From Brachybacterium vulturis (GTDB lineage: Bacteria; Actinomycetota; Actinomycetes; Actinomycetales; Dermabacteraceae): DNA of 64,000 nucleotides. Below are positions 23,802 to 34,182 of this stretch, piece by piece. Made by a program: the position numbers and the translations under genes. The DNA lies in assembly GCF_002407185.1 (NCBI RefSeq), contig NZ_CP023563.1:1178001-1242000 (forward strand), read 5' to 3'. Within the stretch, counting starts at the first letter, position 1; every line of letters begins with the position of its first letter. Under the pieces are notes generated by a model. The model saw only the letters and a program-made list of their open reading frames with translations, had not been told where the DNA came from and did not search any database.

Positions 23802-25103
23802 GTGACTCCCCTGAGCCCGGACCCCGTCGTCGCCCCGCCCTCCGCCCTCGCGCCGCCCGCGACGGGGACCGGGTTCGAGGTCCTCGCCCGCCACGGCGAG
23901 AAGGCGCGCGCCGGCGTGATCACCACCCCGCACGGGCAGATCGCCACCCCCGCTTTCGTCCCCGTCGGCACCAAGGCGACGGTCAAAGCAGTGCTGCCGG
24001 AATCGATGAGCGACCTCGGGGCGCAGGCGCTGCTGGCCAACGCCTACCACCTCTACCTCCAGCCCGGCCACGACCTGATCGACGAGGCCGGTGGGCTCGG
24101 GGCCTTCATGAACTGGCCCGGTCCCACCTTCACCGACTCCGGCGGCTTCCAGGTGATGAGCCTGGGAGCCGGCTTCAAGAAGGTGCTCTCCAGCGAGTTC
24201 TCCGGCGGCGAGAAGGCCCGCACCTCCTCCGGCGAGGACGACGACGTCGCCGAGGGCAAGGAGCGCCTGGCCCACGTCGACGACGACGGCGTCACCTTCC
24301 GCTCCTTCATCAACGGCGACGTGCACCGCTTCACCCCCGAGATCTCGATGCAGATCCAGCACGGGCTGGGAGCGGACATCATGTTCGCCTTCGACGAGCT
24401 GACCACCCTGATGAACTCCCGCGGCTACCAGGAGCAGGCGCTCGAGCGCACCCGGCTGTGGGCGCTGCGCTGCCTGGCCGAGCACTCCCGGCTCACCGCC
24501 GAGCGCAGCCACCGGCCCTACCAGCAGCTGTGGGGCGTGATCCAGGGCGCTCAGCACGAGGATCTGCGCCGCCGGGCCGCCCGCGAGCTCGGCGCGATGG
24601 ACGTCGGCGGGCAGGCCTTCGACGGCTTCGGCATCGGCGGGGCGCTGGAGAAGGAGAACCTGGGCACCATCGTCGGCTGGGTCACCGATGAGCTGCCCCA
24701 GGAGCGCCCCCGCCACCTGCTCGGCATCAGCGAGGTCGACGACCTGTTCGTCGCGATCGCCGCCGGGGCCGATACCTTCGACTGCGTCTCCCCCTCCCGC
24801 GTGGCCCGCAACAGCGCCGTCTACACCCGGACCGGTCGGGTGAACCTCACCGGGGCGAGGTACCGCCGCCGGTTCGCCCCGATCGACGAGGACTGCGACT
24901 GCTACACCTGCACCCATTTCACCGCCGCCTACGTGCACCACCTGTTCCGGGCCAAGGAGATGCTCTCCTCGACCCTGTGCACGATCCACAACGAGCGCTT
25001 CGTGGTGCGTCTGGTGGACCGGATCCGCGACTCCCTGCGCAGCGGCGACTTCGATGCCCTGCGGGAGGAGACCACCGGCGCCTACTACGGCGCCCCGCGG
25101 TGA
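23802..25103 (+). CDS. tgt: tRNA-guanine transglycosylase
   Basis: A 433-residue enzyme that exchanges the wobble guanine of tRNAs for Asp, Asn, His and Tyr with a queuosine precursor. Present are TPAFVPVGTKATVK (49-62), the catalytic TDSGGFQVMSL (Asp112), the nucleophile Asp near 327 in FDCVSPSR and the zinc site CDCYTCTHF followed by a distal His. A loop of about 25 acidic residues (ARTSSGEDDDVAEGK) is longer than in model enzymes. The start is GTG 23802; the ATG eight bases before it is followed by an in-frame stop. No queuosine synthesis genes are nearby, so the base is probably salvaged. Confidence 0.94.
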   Translation: MTPLSPDPVVAPPSALAPPATGTGFEVLARHGEKARAGVITTPHGQIATPAFVPVGTKATVKAVLPESMSDLGAQALLANAYHLYLQPGHDLIDEAGGLGAFMNWPGPTFTDSGGFQVMSLGAGFKKVLSSEFSGGEKARTSSGEDDDVAEGKERLAHVDDDGVTFRSFINGDVHRFTPEISMQIQHGLGADIMFAFDELTTLMNSRGYQEQALERTRLWALRCLAEHSRLTAERSHRPYQQLWGVIQGAQHEDLRRRAARELGAMDVGGQAFDGFGIGGALEKENLGTIVGWVTDELPQERPRHLLGISEVDDLFVAIAAGADTFDCVSPSRVARNSAVYTRTGRVNLTGARYRRRFAPIDEDCDCYTCTHFTAAYVHHLFRAKEMLSSTLCTIHNERFVVRLVDRIRDSLRSGDFDALREETTGAYYGAPR

Positions 25104-25110
25104 GCCGGCG

Positions 25111-26688
25111 GTGACCCACCAGAGGACGGCGCCTGCCCCGGAGAGCCGGCTCGACCGGACCACGGCGTTCGGGGCCGCGGTGGTGCTGCTGGCCCTGGCC
25201 GGCATCTGCGCGCTGCTCGGGAGCCATCTCGTGCTCGGCGCCCTGCGCCTGGCCGCCGGGGTCCTCGCCGCCCTGGGACTCGGGGCGGCGCTGTGCGCCG
25301 TGCTGGCCGGCAGGAGAGTCCGCCTCGCGCCGCGGCCGCGGCTCCTGGTGGCCGCCGGTACGGCGCTGGCCACCGCCCTGGTGCTCACCATCCCGGCCGT
25401 GGTCGCCACCCGCGTCGACCCGCTCGCGGACGGGGCCACGCTCGCGCTCGAGCCCCTCGCCGAGGGGGACGCCGTCCACTCCCTGCCCTCGTCCGGCAGC
25501 CCCGTGCTGGTGCGCCGCGCCGACGGCTCCGGCCAGGTGCTGCTCGACGGAGTCGTCCACCGCGTCCCGGCCTCCGCGCACGACGTGCTCGCGCTCTCCG
25601 CCGACGGGCGGCGGCTGGTGCGCGCCACCGGCGCCTCGACCGAGGTGCTCCTGCTGGACCCCGCGGCCTCCGTCCCCGAGGGCGGGTTCCCGTCCCGGAC
25701 CTTCGAGGGCACTCCGCTCGCGCTCGCCGGTGACCGGATCGTGCTGCGCAGCTGCACCGAGGGGTTCTGCCGGCTCTCCGGCTTTGACCTCACCGCCCCG
25801 GAGGAGTCGCTCTGGGTGGTCGGCGCCCCTGCCGAGACGAGGGGACCGGACCCGGCAGGGGTCGAGGTGCCCGCCCGCCCCGAGCAGCCCCCCGGTCTGC
25901 TCGACGCGCTCCGCACGACGGGGGTGCTGCCGGCCATCCCGCTGAGCTTCGATCCCGGCCAGGGCTGGATCCAGCGGGACCCGGCGACCGGATTCCCCGT
26001 CGGCCGCATCCTGGTCGGGCCCGAGGAGGAGTGCCGGATCGCGGTCACCGGTGAGGCGGTCACCGCCCCGGACCCGCTGCACCCCGCGCCCCTGGTGCTG
26101 GCCGTCTGCTCCGCCGAGGACGGTGCGCTGACCGCCACCGCTTTCCGCGACGGGGCGGTGCTGTGGGAGTCCGCCCCCTCACCGGCGGGGGACTGGTCGG
26201 TGCGGCTGGACCGGGGACGGGTGCTCGCCACCGGCACCGAGGCGGGCAGCGATACCCCGGGCGAGATCGTCGCCAGCGAGCAGCGGGCGGACTGGACGAT
26301 TCCGGGCGGTGAGGGGGTGGAACAGGTCGCTGCCTTCAGCGCGAGGATCGGCATCGACGGCACAGCGATGGTCGTGACCAACGCGAGCGGACAGCTGCTC
26401 GCCTACGAGCTCGCCGGCGGCGCCAACACCTGGACGCTCCCGCTCTCCTCCCCGGACACGGAGGTGCACGGCACCCTCGAGGCCGGCACCGCCGTGGTGG
26501 TGGACGGCGTGGAGAGGGAACGGCCACTGCAGCCGCGCAGCAGCCGGCGGCTGCGGGTGATCGACGTGGTGACCGGCGAGGTCACGGTCGAGGCGCACGT
26601 CGCCGAGGAGATCGACGCTCTCCGCGCCGTGGGCGGCGGCAGGGCCCTGGTCACCGTGGACGGGCAGACCCTGCTGCTGGGACCGTGA
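25111..26688 (+). CDS. Membrane-anchored beta-propeller-like protein
   Basis: A 525-residue protein with three N-terminal transmembrane helices (about residues 17-100) and a long extracytoplasmic part made of short beta-strand-like repeats. Recurrent WxV/LxLD-type stretches (WSVRLDRGRVLATG, NTWTLPLSSPDTEVHG) resemble PQQ/WD-type propeller blades. There are two Cys pairs (LRSCTEGFCRLSG; a later EECRIAV and AVCSAED) that could form disulphides outside the cell. No catalytic residues are evident. GTG 25111 lies 7 bp after the tgt stop, with GCCGGCG rather than a good ribosome site, so it may be coupled to tgt. Function unknown. Confidence 0.6.
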   Translation: MTHQRTAPAPESRLDRTTAFGAAVVLLALAGICALLGSHLVLGALRLAAGVLAALGLGAALCAVLAGRRVRLAPRPRLLVAAGTALATALVLTIPAVVATRVDPLADGATLALEPLAEGDAVHSLPSSGSPVLVRRADGSGQVLLDGVVHRVPASAHDVLALSADGRRLVRATGASTEVLLLDPAASVPEGGFPSRTFEGTPLALAGDRIVLRSCTEGFCRLSGFDLTAPEESLWVVGAPAETRGPDPAGVEVPARPEQPPGLLDALRTTGVLPAIPLSFDPGQGWIQRDPATGFPVGRILVGPEEECRIAVTGEAVTAPDPLHPAPLVLAVCSAEDGALTATAFRDGAVLWESAPSPAGDWSVRLDRGRVLATGTEAGSDTPGEIVASEQRADWTIPGGEGVEQVAAFSARIGIDGTAMVVTNASGQLLAYELAGGANTWTLPLSSPDTEVHGTLEAGTAVVVDGVERERPLQPRSSRRLRVIDVVTGEVTVEAHVAEEIDALRAVGGGRALVTVDGQTLLLGP

Positions 26689-26757
26689 ACGGCGGCGACG
26701 ACAGGGCGCCCCGGCCCTCTGCGAGGTCCGGGGCGTCCTGTCGGTGACGAGCTGGTC

Positions 26758-27573
26758 TCAGGCGGAGAGCTTCTTCGACGCGGTGCTGTGGACGAAGAAC
26801 GCGCCGAGCCCGATGATCGCGACCATGACGAGGGCGTGCAGGGCATTGGTCCCCGCCGTGATGCGATAGCCGGCGGCCGTGATGGCACCGGTCTGCTCGT
26901 CGGCCACACCGGTGGCCATCAGGATGGCCACCATGACGAAGAGGAGGATCCAGAAGAGGACGGCGGAGACGGGGATGGCGACGGCGGCGATGATTCCGCC
27001 CACCCGCGCCCGGCCGCGACCCATCACCGCGGCGGCGATCCCGAGACCGAACACGATGATGTTCACCAGGAAGTTCAGGCCGTACAGCAGGACGGACGCC
27101 AGGCTCGACCCGATCCCGACGGCGCCGATCTCGCCCCCGGTGTCGGAGGCGGCCAGGTCGTCCGCCGCGATGAACGAAGCGAGGTTGATGCCGAGGCGCG
27201 CCAGGAGCAGCACGGCCGTGCCGATCAGCAGGATGAGGCCGATGAGCTTCACCCGCTTCCACTTGACCCCGTCACCTGCATCGAGCTGCGGGCCGGCGCC
27301 CATGCCGTACTGGCCGGCGGCACCCGGATACCCGGCCGGGGCGGCGGGAGGGACCTGGCCCCACTGCGGCGCGGAGGGAGAGGCCATCGGGGAGGGCTGG
27401 CCCCACTGCGGCTGTGGGGCGGGAGCCTGTTGCTCGGGCTGGCCCCACTGCGGCTGCGGGGCGGGAGCCTGCTGCTCGGGCTGGCCCCACTGCGGTGTCG
27501 GGGGCGACGGATTCTGCCCGCCCTGTCCCCACTGCCCCTGCTGCCCGTGGTCCGGTCCGTACCCCTGAGTCAT
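26758..27573 (-). CDS. Membrane protein with Pro/Gln/Trp-rich repeat N-terminus
   Basis: A 271-residue protein. The first 85 residues are cytosolic, low-complexity and built from the unit PQWGQPEQQAPAP (two full and several partial copies), and the C-terminal half has four transmembrane helices. This is the general design of actinobacterial 'DUF4190-like' Pro/Gln-rich tail membrane proteins, but no firm family is claimed. The start MTQGYGPDHGQQGQWGQ is shared word for word with the protein encoded at 27803; an in-frame ATG nine codons upstream is not preferred because GAGGGAG sits just before 27573. It converges with the propeller gene. Confidence 0.65.
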   Translation of the reverse strand: MTQGYGPDHGQQGQWGQGGQNPSPPTPQWGQPEQQAPAPQPQWGQPEQQAPAPQPQWGQPSPMASPSAPQWGQVPPAAPAGYPGAAGQYGMGAGPQLDAGDGVKWKRVKLIGLILLIGTAVLLLARLGINLASFIAADDLAASDTGGEIGAVGIGSSLASVLLYGLNFLVNIIVFGLGIAAAVMGRGRARVGGIIAAVAIPVSAVLFWILLFVMVAILMATGVADEQTGAITAAGYRITAGTNALHALVMVAIIGLGAFFVHSTASKKLSA

Positions 27574-27641
27574 GCTTCTCCCTCGGTGCTGCCATGTCAT
27601 GGCGTCACGGCGACGCCCGTCCCAGCGTATCGGGCGCCGCC
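27522..27641. repeat. 120-bp direct repeat, copy A (promoter plus first 17 codons)
   Basis: It matches 28348-28467 at 114 of 120 positions by direct comparison, in the same orientation and without gaps. It covers the -10 element, the 50-nt leader with its ribosome binding site and the first codons of the membrane protein gene at 26758. The coding parts after it differ, so the duplication carried a promoter-leader-N-terminus cassette, or the downstream parts have diverged faster. Confidence 0.9.
27624..27629 (-). promoter_or_regulatory. -10 element for the gene at 26758
   Basis: On the minus strand TACGCT lies 50 nt before the ATG. The equivalent hexamer in copy B is TACCCT at exactly the same distance. 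The leader contains GAGGGAG before the start codon. Confidence 0.5.
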
Positions 27642-27802
27642 ATGACCGGGGTACCGCGGAGATGTCGTTCTCACGCCCGGTCGGCGCCGCAGGTGGTGCC
27701 GCCGCGGGGGGCCGGGCACGAGCCGTGCGGGCCGCAGCCGGTGGGGACCACCAGGTCGGGGGTCGAGGCGTCTGCCGGATGAGCGGCGGAGAGCCTGCGG
27801 GA

Positions 27803-28399
27803 TCAGGTGATCTGCCGCGCCCAGCGACGGGCCCTCACGGCGCCGATGAGCACCGCAGCCGAGAACACCAGCCAGTGCACCGCCTGAACGACGTGGTCGA
27901 TGATCGCGATCCTGAAGATCCCATCGACGCCGTCCCCGGCGACGCCCGGGGCGTTGATGAAGAGGAACCGGCCGATGAAGAAGACGAGGACGAAGATGAC
28001 GAAGGAGAGCACCACTGCTCCACCGACGATGATCGCCCCGGTGCGACCGCGTTCTCTCGCCTTCACCGCGACGATGATCGCCAGAGTGAGGAGCGCGACG
28101 GACAGGACGACCGTGACGAGCTGGCCCGCTGAGATGACGATCGATCCGACGCCGAACGAGATCATGACGTCATCCGTATCGGTCGCGGTCGAGGCGAGTC
28201 CGTAGAAGTAGACCGACAGGAGGATGGAGACGAGCACGAGGAGTGCGCGGACGGTCACCACGGCGATGCCGATGACGAACAGCCATCTGATCAGGCCGAC
28301 GGGAGCCGTCGCGTCAGCGCTGGGGGCGGGCGCTCCCTCGGGCGGGTCCTGTCCCCACTGGCCCTGCTGTCCGTGGTCCGGTCCGTACCCCTGAGTCAT
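27803..28399 (-). CDS. Small four-helix membrane protein, paralogue-like N-terminus
   Basis: A 198-residue protein that starts with the same 17 residues as the protein encoded at 26758 (MTQGYGPDHGQQGQWGQ), followed by a short Pro/Ala linker and four membrane helices. The membrane halves of the two proteins are similar in layout (four helices, charged loop RERGRTG against RGRARVG) though diverged. After the TGA stop the frame continues for 43 codons that encode a Cys-rich tail (see findings). It converges with nothing; the gene at 26758 follows downstream in the same direction after its own promoter. Function unknown. Confidence 0.65.
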   Translation of the reverse strand: MTQGYGPDHGQQGQWGQDPPEGAPAPSADATAPVGLIRWLFVIGIAVVTVRALLVLVSILLSVYFYGLASTATDTDDVMISFGVGSIVISAGQLVTVVLSVALLTLAIIVAVKARERGRTGAIIVGGAVVLSFVIFVLVFFIGRFLFINAPGVAGDGVDGIFRIAIIDHVVQAVHWLVFSAAVLIGAVRARRWARQIT

Positions 28400-28467
28400 G
28401 CTTCCCCCTCGGTGCTGCCGTGTCATGGCGTCACGGCGACGCCCGTTCCAGGGTATCGGGCGCCGCC
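28348..28467. repeat. 120-bp direct repeat, copy B
   Basis: This is the partner of 27522-27641, with six substitutions and no indels. It contains the promoter, leader and first codons of the membrane protein gene at 27803. One of the six differences changes the -10 hexamer (TACCCT here, TACGCT in copy A). Confidence 0.9.
28450..28455 (-). promoter_or_regulatory. -10 element for the gene at 27803
   Basis: TACCCT on the minus strand lies 50 nt upstream of the ATG at 28399, the same spacing as in the duplicated copy A. Confidence 0.5.
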
Positions 28468-28497
28468 GTGCGCGGAGGGGATACGAGGATCGCGATC

Positions 28498-31518
<3,021 letters not shown>

Positions 31519-31530
31519 TCACGACCGTCG

Positions 31531-31555
31531 TCGTGAACGTTCACGAGAGAGTGTA
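31531..31555 (-). promoter_or_regulatory. lacZ promoter with a 16-bp palindromic operator
   Basis: TCGTGAACGTTCACGA (31531-31546) is a perfect palindrome with central CG, the geometry of LacI/GalR-family operators. It lies directly downstream of a minus-strand -10 hexamer, TACACT (31550-31555). It therefore covers the transcription start and first transcribed bases, where a bound repressor would block lacZ. No LacI-type regulator gene is in the window. Confidence 0.75.
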
Positions 31556-31638
31556 CCCGGGAGCGGGCCGTTCGGTGAGACGAGCCGGGCCCGGGGCAGG
31601 CCAGGGCGGCACGGGGGCGGCGGCTGGGCCTGTCGAGC

Positions 31639-32889
31639 TCAGGCGGGCTCCTCGGGCGGTGGAGGTGGGGACCAGCGGCGGATCCGGAGCAGGGGCAGGC
31701 AGGCGGTGGCGGCGAGGCCGGCGGCCCCGAGCAATGCCGCCACCGGCGAGCTGGCCGCGATCAGCAGGCCGCCGAGCACGCTCGTCACCGGCATCACCCC
31801 GATCGTCAGCAGACGGATCGCCGCGGACGCCCGGCCCAGCTGCTGCTGGGGGACCAGGCGCGCCGGCACATCGGAGCCGACGATCGTCGACGCCGTCGCG
31901 CACGCGGCGACCAGGAGTTCGCCGACCGCGATCGTCACGGCCTGTGCAGCCGGCAGCAGGAAGGCCGCCGGGATCACCAGGCTGCTCAGGGCGACGCCCG
32001 CCGTGGCACACAGCTTCGCCCCGCCTGTGGGCAGGCGGGTGCGCAGCGGCGTGGAGAAGGTGGCACCGAGCAGGGCGCCCAGCGCTCCCGCCGCAGTGAA
32101 CAGGGCGACAGTCGAGGTGGGCAGGCCCAGGGTCGTCAGTGCGAAGAGCACCAGGGCCGTGCCCGAGACCATCGCCGCGGAGTTCAGGAGCATGGTGGAC
32201 AGGGTGAGGTGAGACAGCCCCCGGGTGGACAGCACTCGTCGCACGGTCCATCCCGGCCTCGAGGTCGGGGACGGCCTCTGCCCTGCGCGGCTCCTCGACG
32301 CTTCGGCACTCTCCGGCGAGTTCGCGTCCGGACTCCTTCGGTGCGGCATGGTCGCGAGGGTGATCAGGCTGAACAGATAGGCCGCGCCCCCGAGGCCCAG
32401 GGCGAGGGCAGGGGATGCCAGGCGGAGGAGGGCGGAGACCGCTGCCGGGCTCGAGACCCGGGCCACCGCGCTGATCCCTTCGATGCGCTGGTAGCAGTCG
32501 GCGGTGCGCTCCCTGCCGACGACGGCGGGGACCATGGAGCTGTGGCCGGTGGTGAACAGTGCGTCACCCAGTCCGATCGTCGCCGCCAGCACCAGCAGTG
32601 CGAGCACCGAGAGGTGACCGGTGACCAGCAGCAGGATCAGGGTCGTCACCGTGAGCACGCGCAGGCCGTTGCCGAGCAGGACCGCACGCCGGTGCCCGAG
32701 CGCGTCGACCGCGGCGCCGATCTGGCGGTGAGCACAGAGGTACCAGAGGAAGGGAAGGGCGTTCAGCACGCCCAGGAGACTGCCGCCGACCCCGAGAGAG
32801 GCGACCGCGATCAGGGGCAGCAGGGTGCGCACGGCGTCATCGCCCGTGGACTCGCCGAGTGTGGCGAGGAGGATTCTGCGCATGGTCAC
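31639..32889 (-). CDS. MFS transporter (multidrug/metabolite efflux type)
   Basis: A 416-residue major-facilitator protein with about twelve hydrophobic segments and a basic, Ser/Pro-rich central cytosolic loop (about residues 180-210) dividing the two halves. The loop after helix 2 reads DALGHRRAVLLGNGLR, the expected position of the G-x-x-x-D/R-x-G-R-R signature. It resembles the MFS_3 (enterobactin-exporter-like) group, but the substrate cannot be told. The start is GTG 32889, with ATG 32883 two codons later as an equal alternative. Two tandem 18-bp operators lie about 50 and 76 bp upstream, so it is probably induced when a dimeric repressor releases. It precedes lacZ by 150 bp. Confidence 0.8.
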   Translation of the reverse strand: MTMRRILLATLGESTGDDAVRTLLPLIAVASLGVGGSLLGVLNALPFLWYLCAHRQIGAAVDALGHRRAVLLGNGLRVLTVTTLILLLVTGHLSVLALLVLAATIGLGDALFTTGHSSMVPAVVGRERTADCYQRIEGISAVARVSSPAAVSALLRLASPALALGLGGAAYLFSLITLATMPHRRSPDANSPESAEASRSRAGQRPSPTSRPGWTVRRVLSTRGLSHLTLSTMLLNSAAMVSGTALVLFALTTLGLPTSTVALFTAAGALGALLGATFSTPLRTRLPTGGAKLCATAGVALSSLVIPAAFLLPAAQAVTIAVGELLVAACATASTIVGSDVPARLVPQQQLGRASAAIRLLTIGVMPVTSVLGGLLIAASSPVAALLGAAGLAATACLPLLRIRRWSPPPPPEEPA

Positions 32890-32939
32890 CAGTGCTTTCG
32901 ACGGAGGGCGGGCCGTCCTCGAGGGACTGCCCTCGAAGG

Positions 32940-32983
32940 CGTCAGGGCGCCCTGACGAGAGGTGACGTCAGGGTAGTCTGACG
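32940..32983 (-). promoter_or_regulatory. Two tandem 18-bp operators over the MFS gene promoter
   Basis: CGTCAGGGCGCCCTGACG (32940-32957) is a perfect palindrome. CGTCAGGGTAGTCTGACG (32966-32983) keeps both half-sites (CGTCAG and CTGACG). Their centres are 26 bp apart, about two and a half helical turns. A minus-strand -10 candidate TACCCT (32970-32975) is inside the upstream site. This arrangement is typical of TetR- or MarR-family autorepression of an efflux gene, but no such regulator is next to it. The divergent gene at 33026 could also respond. Confidence 0.75.
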
Positions 32984-33013
32984 CGGCGGCTGTGTCGAGC
33001 GTGGGGCCGCCTC

Positions 33014-33019
33014 TAGACT
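33014..33019 (+). promoter_or_regulatory. Leaderless-type -10 of the zinc-finger/HTH gene
   Basis: TAGACT ends 6 nt before ATG 33026 with no room for a Shine-Dalgarno, so the transcript would begin at or just before the start codon. Confidence 0.5.
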
Positions 33020-33025
33020 TGCTGC

Positions 33026-33388
33026 ATGCGCGGACCGAAGGGGATCTCCCAGATGCACTGCGGGTTCTGCGGTCACCCGGGTGCCGATGACCGCCCGCTC
33101 CTCGGTGGGCTCGGCGTGATGATCTGCCAGCTCTGTGCCCACGAGGCGGTGCGCTCCTTCGATGAGGGCACCGAAGCGGCCGTGACCGCCTTCGAGGCGC
33201 ACACCGAGCAGGAGCTGGTGAGGATGCTCCGGGGTGTCACGCGGCAGCGACCGCAGCTCGAACGCTTCCAGCGGGATCTGGTCGACTACATGCGCTCGCG
33301 CGGGATGTCGTGGGGGTCGATCGGTGACGGTCTCGGTGTGGCCCGCCAATCGGCGTGGGAGAGGTTCCGGCGCGTCGAGGAACGCTGA
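33026..33388 (+). CDS. ClpX-type C4 zinc finger fused to a helix-turn-helix
   Basis: A 120-residue protein. Residues 10-38 copy the ClpX zinc-binding domain pattern, with Cys12/Cys15 in HCGFCG, a spacer ending GLGVMICQLC, and Cys34/Cys37. The C-terminus (about 88-116) reads MRSRGMSWGSIGDGLGVARQ, then SAWERFRR, a helix-turn-helix of the kind found in many small actinobacterial regulators (S-W-x-x-I-G-x-x-L-G-V-x-R-Q). A helical linker joins them. In ClpX the finger dimerises and binds adaptors or substrates; here it could dimerise a DNA-binding unit. It is divergent from the MFS gene across the tandem operators, making it a candidate regulator. This is inference. Confidence 0.75.
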   Translation: MRGPKGISQMHCGFCGHPGADDRPLLGGLGVMICQLCAHEAVRSFDEGTEAAVTAFEAHTEQELVRMLRGVTRQRPQLERFQRDLVDYMRSRGMSWGSIGDGLGVARQSAWERFRRVEER

Positions 33389-33452
33389 GCGGCGCGTCGA
33401 CCTCGTGGAAGCTTCCGGGCGTCGCCGCGCCTGGTGGCTCCCGAACGCCGAT

Positions 33453-33470
33453 TGCTACACTGTGCTACAC
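33453..33470 (+). promoter_or_regulatory. Promoter and 10-bp-spaced direct repeat before the toxin-antitoxin pair
   Basis: TGCTACAC occurs twice (33453-33460 and 33463-33470) with a 2-bp gap, giving one helical turn between copies. TACACT (33456-33461) inside the repeat can serve as a -10 for the antitoxin gene, whose ATG is about 48 nt downstream. Overlap of promoter and repeat fits autorepression by the antitoxin or the antitoxin-toxin complex. Confidence 0.5.
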
Positions 33471-33509
33471 GGCGGGATCTCCGTCGCCGGCCACAGCGAA
33501 GGAGCGGCC

Positions 33510-33773
33510 ATGTCGACGATCCCGCACCGGGAGCTCCGCAACCACAGCACCGAGATACTCCGTCGGGTCGAGGCCGGCGAGACGTTCGCGATCACCAACC
33601 ACGGGCGGCCGGTCGCCCGTCTGATCCCCTATGTGGACTCTGCCTCTGCTCTGGATGTCCTGCGGGATGCCGGACGGGTCACCACCGCCCGCCCGGTCGA
33701 TCTGGACTCGCTGCCCACCGCGAGCGGCGTCAGCAGCCGCGAGATCCTCGACGATCTCCGGGGCGAGAGGTGA
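33510..33773 (+). CDS. Phd/YefM-family antitoxin
   Basis: An 87-residue antitoxin. The N-terminal fold is recognisable from IPHRELRNHSTEILRRVEAGE and FAITNHGRPVARLIPY, the Phd/YefM DNA-binding dimer. The C-terminal 35 residues, ending SSREILDDLRGER, form the flexible toxin-binding tail. GGAG lies before ATG 33510. The stop overlaps the toxin GTG by four bases, so the antitoxin is translated first and in excess. It should neutralise the PIN toxin and repress its own promoter. Confidence 0.88.
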   Translation: MSTIPHRELRNHSTEILRRVEAGETFAITNHGRPVARLIPYVDSASALDVLRDAGRVTTARPVDLDSLPTASGVSSREILDDLRGER

Positions 33774-34165
33774 TCGTCTATCTCGACACCTCGGCGGTCC
33801 TGAAGATCCTGATCGACGAGCCGGGCGGTCGGGCCATGCGCGCGGCCTTCACGGGATGGCAGCTCAATGGCGATGACCTGGTCTCCTCCTTCCTCCTGCA
33901 CACGGAGATGCACTGCGCCGCACGCCGGCGGGATATCGTCGCTGCGGACGTGATCGACATGGTGCTCGGAGGCATCGGCCTGATCGACATCGACCGCGCC
34001 TTCCTGCTCGCCGCGGCGGAGGGCCCGCACCGGTTGCGCAGTGCCGACGCGATCCACCTCGCGACCGCGCTCGCCGTCGAGGCGGAGGTCCTGGTCACCT
34101 ACGACCGAGAGCTCGCCGAGGCTGCGGAGCGTGAGGGGCTCCTGGCCTCCGCGCCCGGCGACTGA
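33770..34165 (+). CDS. vapC: PIN-domain toxin (VapC-type ribonuclease)
   Basis: A 131-residue PIN-domain endoribonuclease. The four acidic residues that bind Mg2+ are all visible: Asp6 in VYLDTSAV, Glu46 in LLHTEMH, Asp93 in RSADAIHLATA and Asp112 in TYDREL. The enzyme should cleave specific RNAs (often initiator tRNA or rRNA) when freed from its antitoxin. GTG 33770 overlaps the antitoxin stop as GTGA. The partner is Phd-type rather than VapB-type, a common mixed pairing. It converges with the sugar ABC permease genes, 17 bp from the next stop. Confidence 0.9.
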   Translation: MIVYLDTSAVLKILIDEPGGRAMRAAFTGWQLNGDDLVSSFLLHTEMHCAARRRDIVAADVIDMVLGGIGLIDIDRAFLLAAAEGPHRLRSADAIHLATALAVEAEVLVTYDRELAEAAEREGLLASAPGD

Positions 34166-34182
34166 GCTCCGGCCGCGCGACG

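Noticed and set aside
23691-26381. Long N-terminal extension of the membrane protein at 22752
   Set aside because: It is antisense to tgt and to the propeller gene, both convincing. Composition is Ser/Arg/Pro-rich noise.
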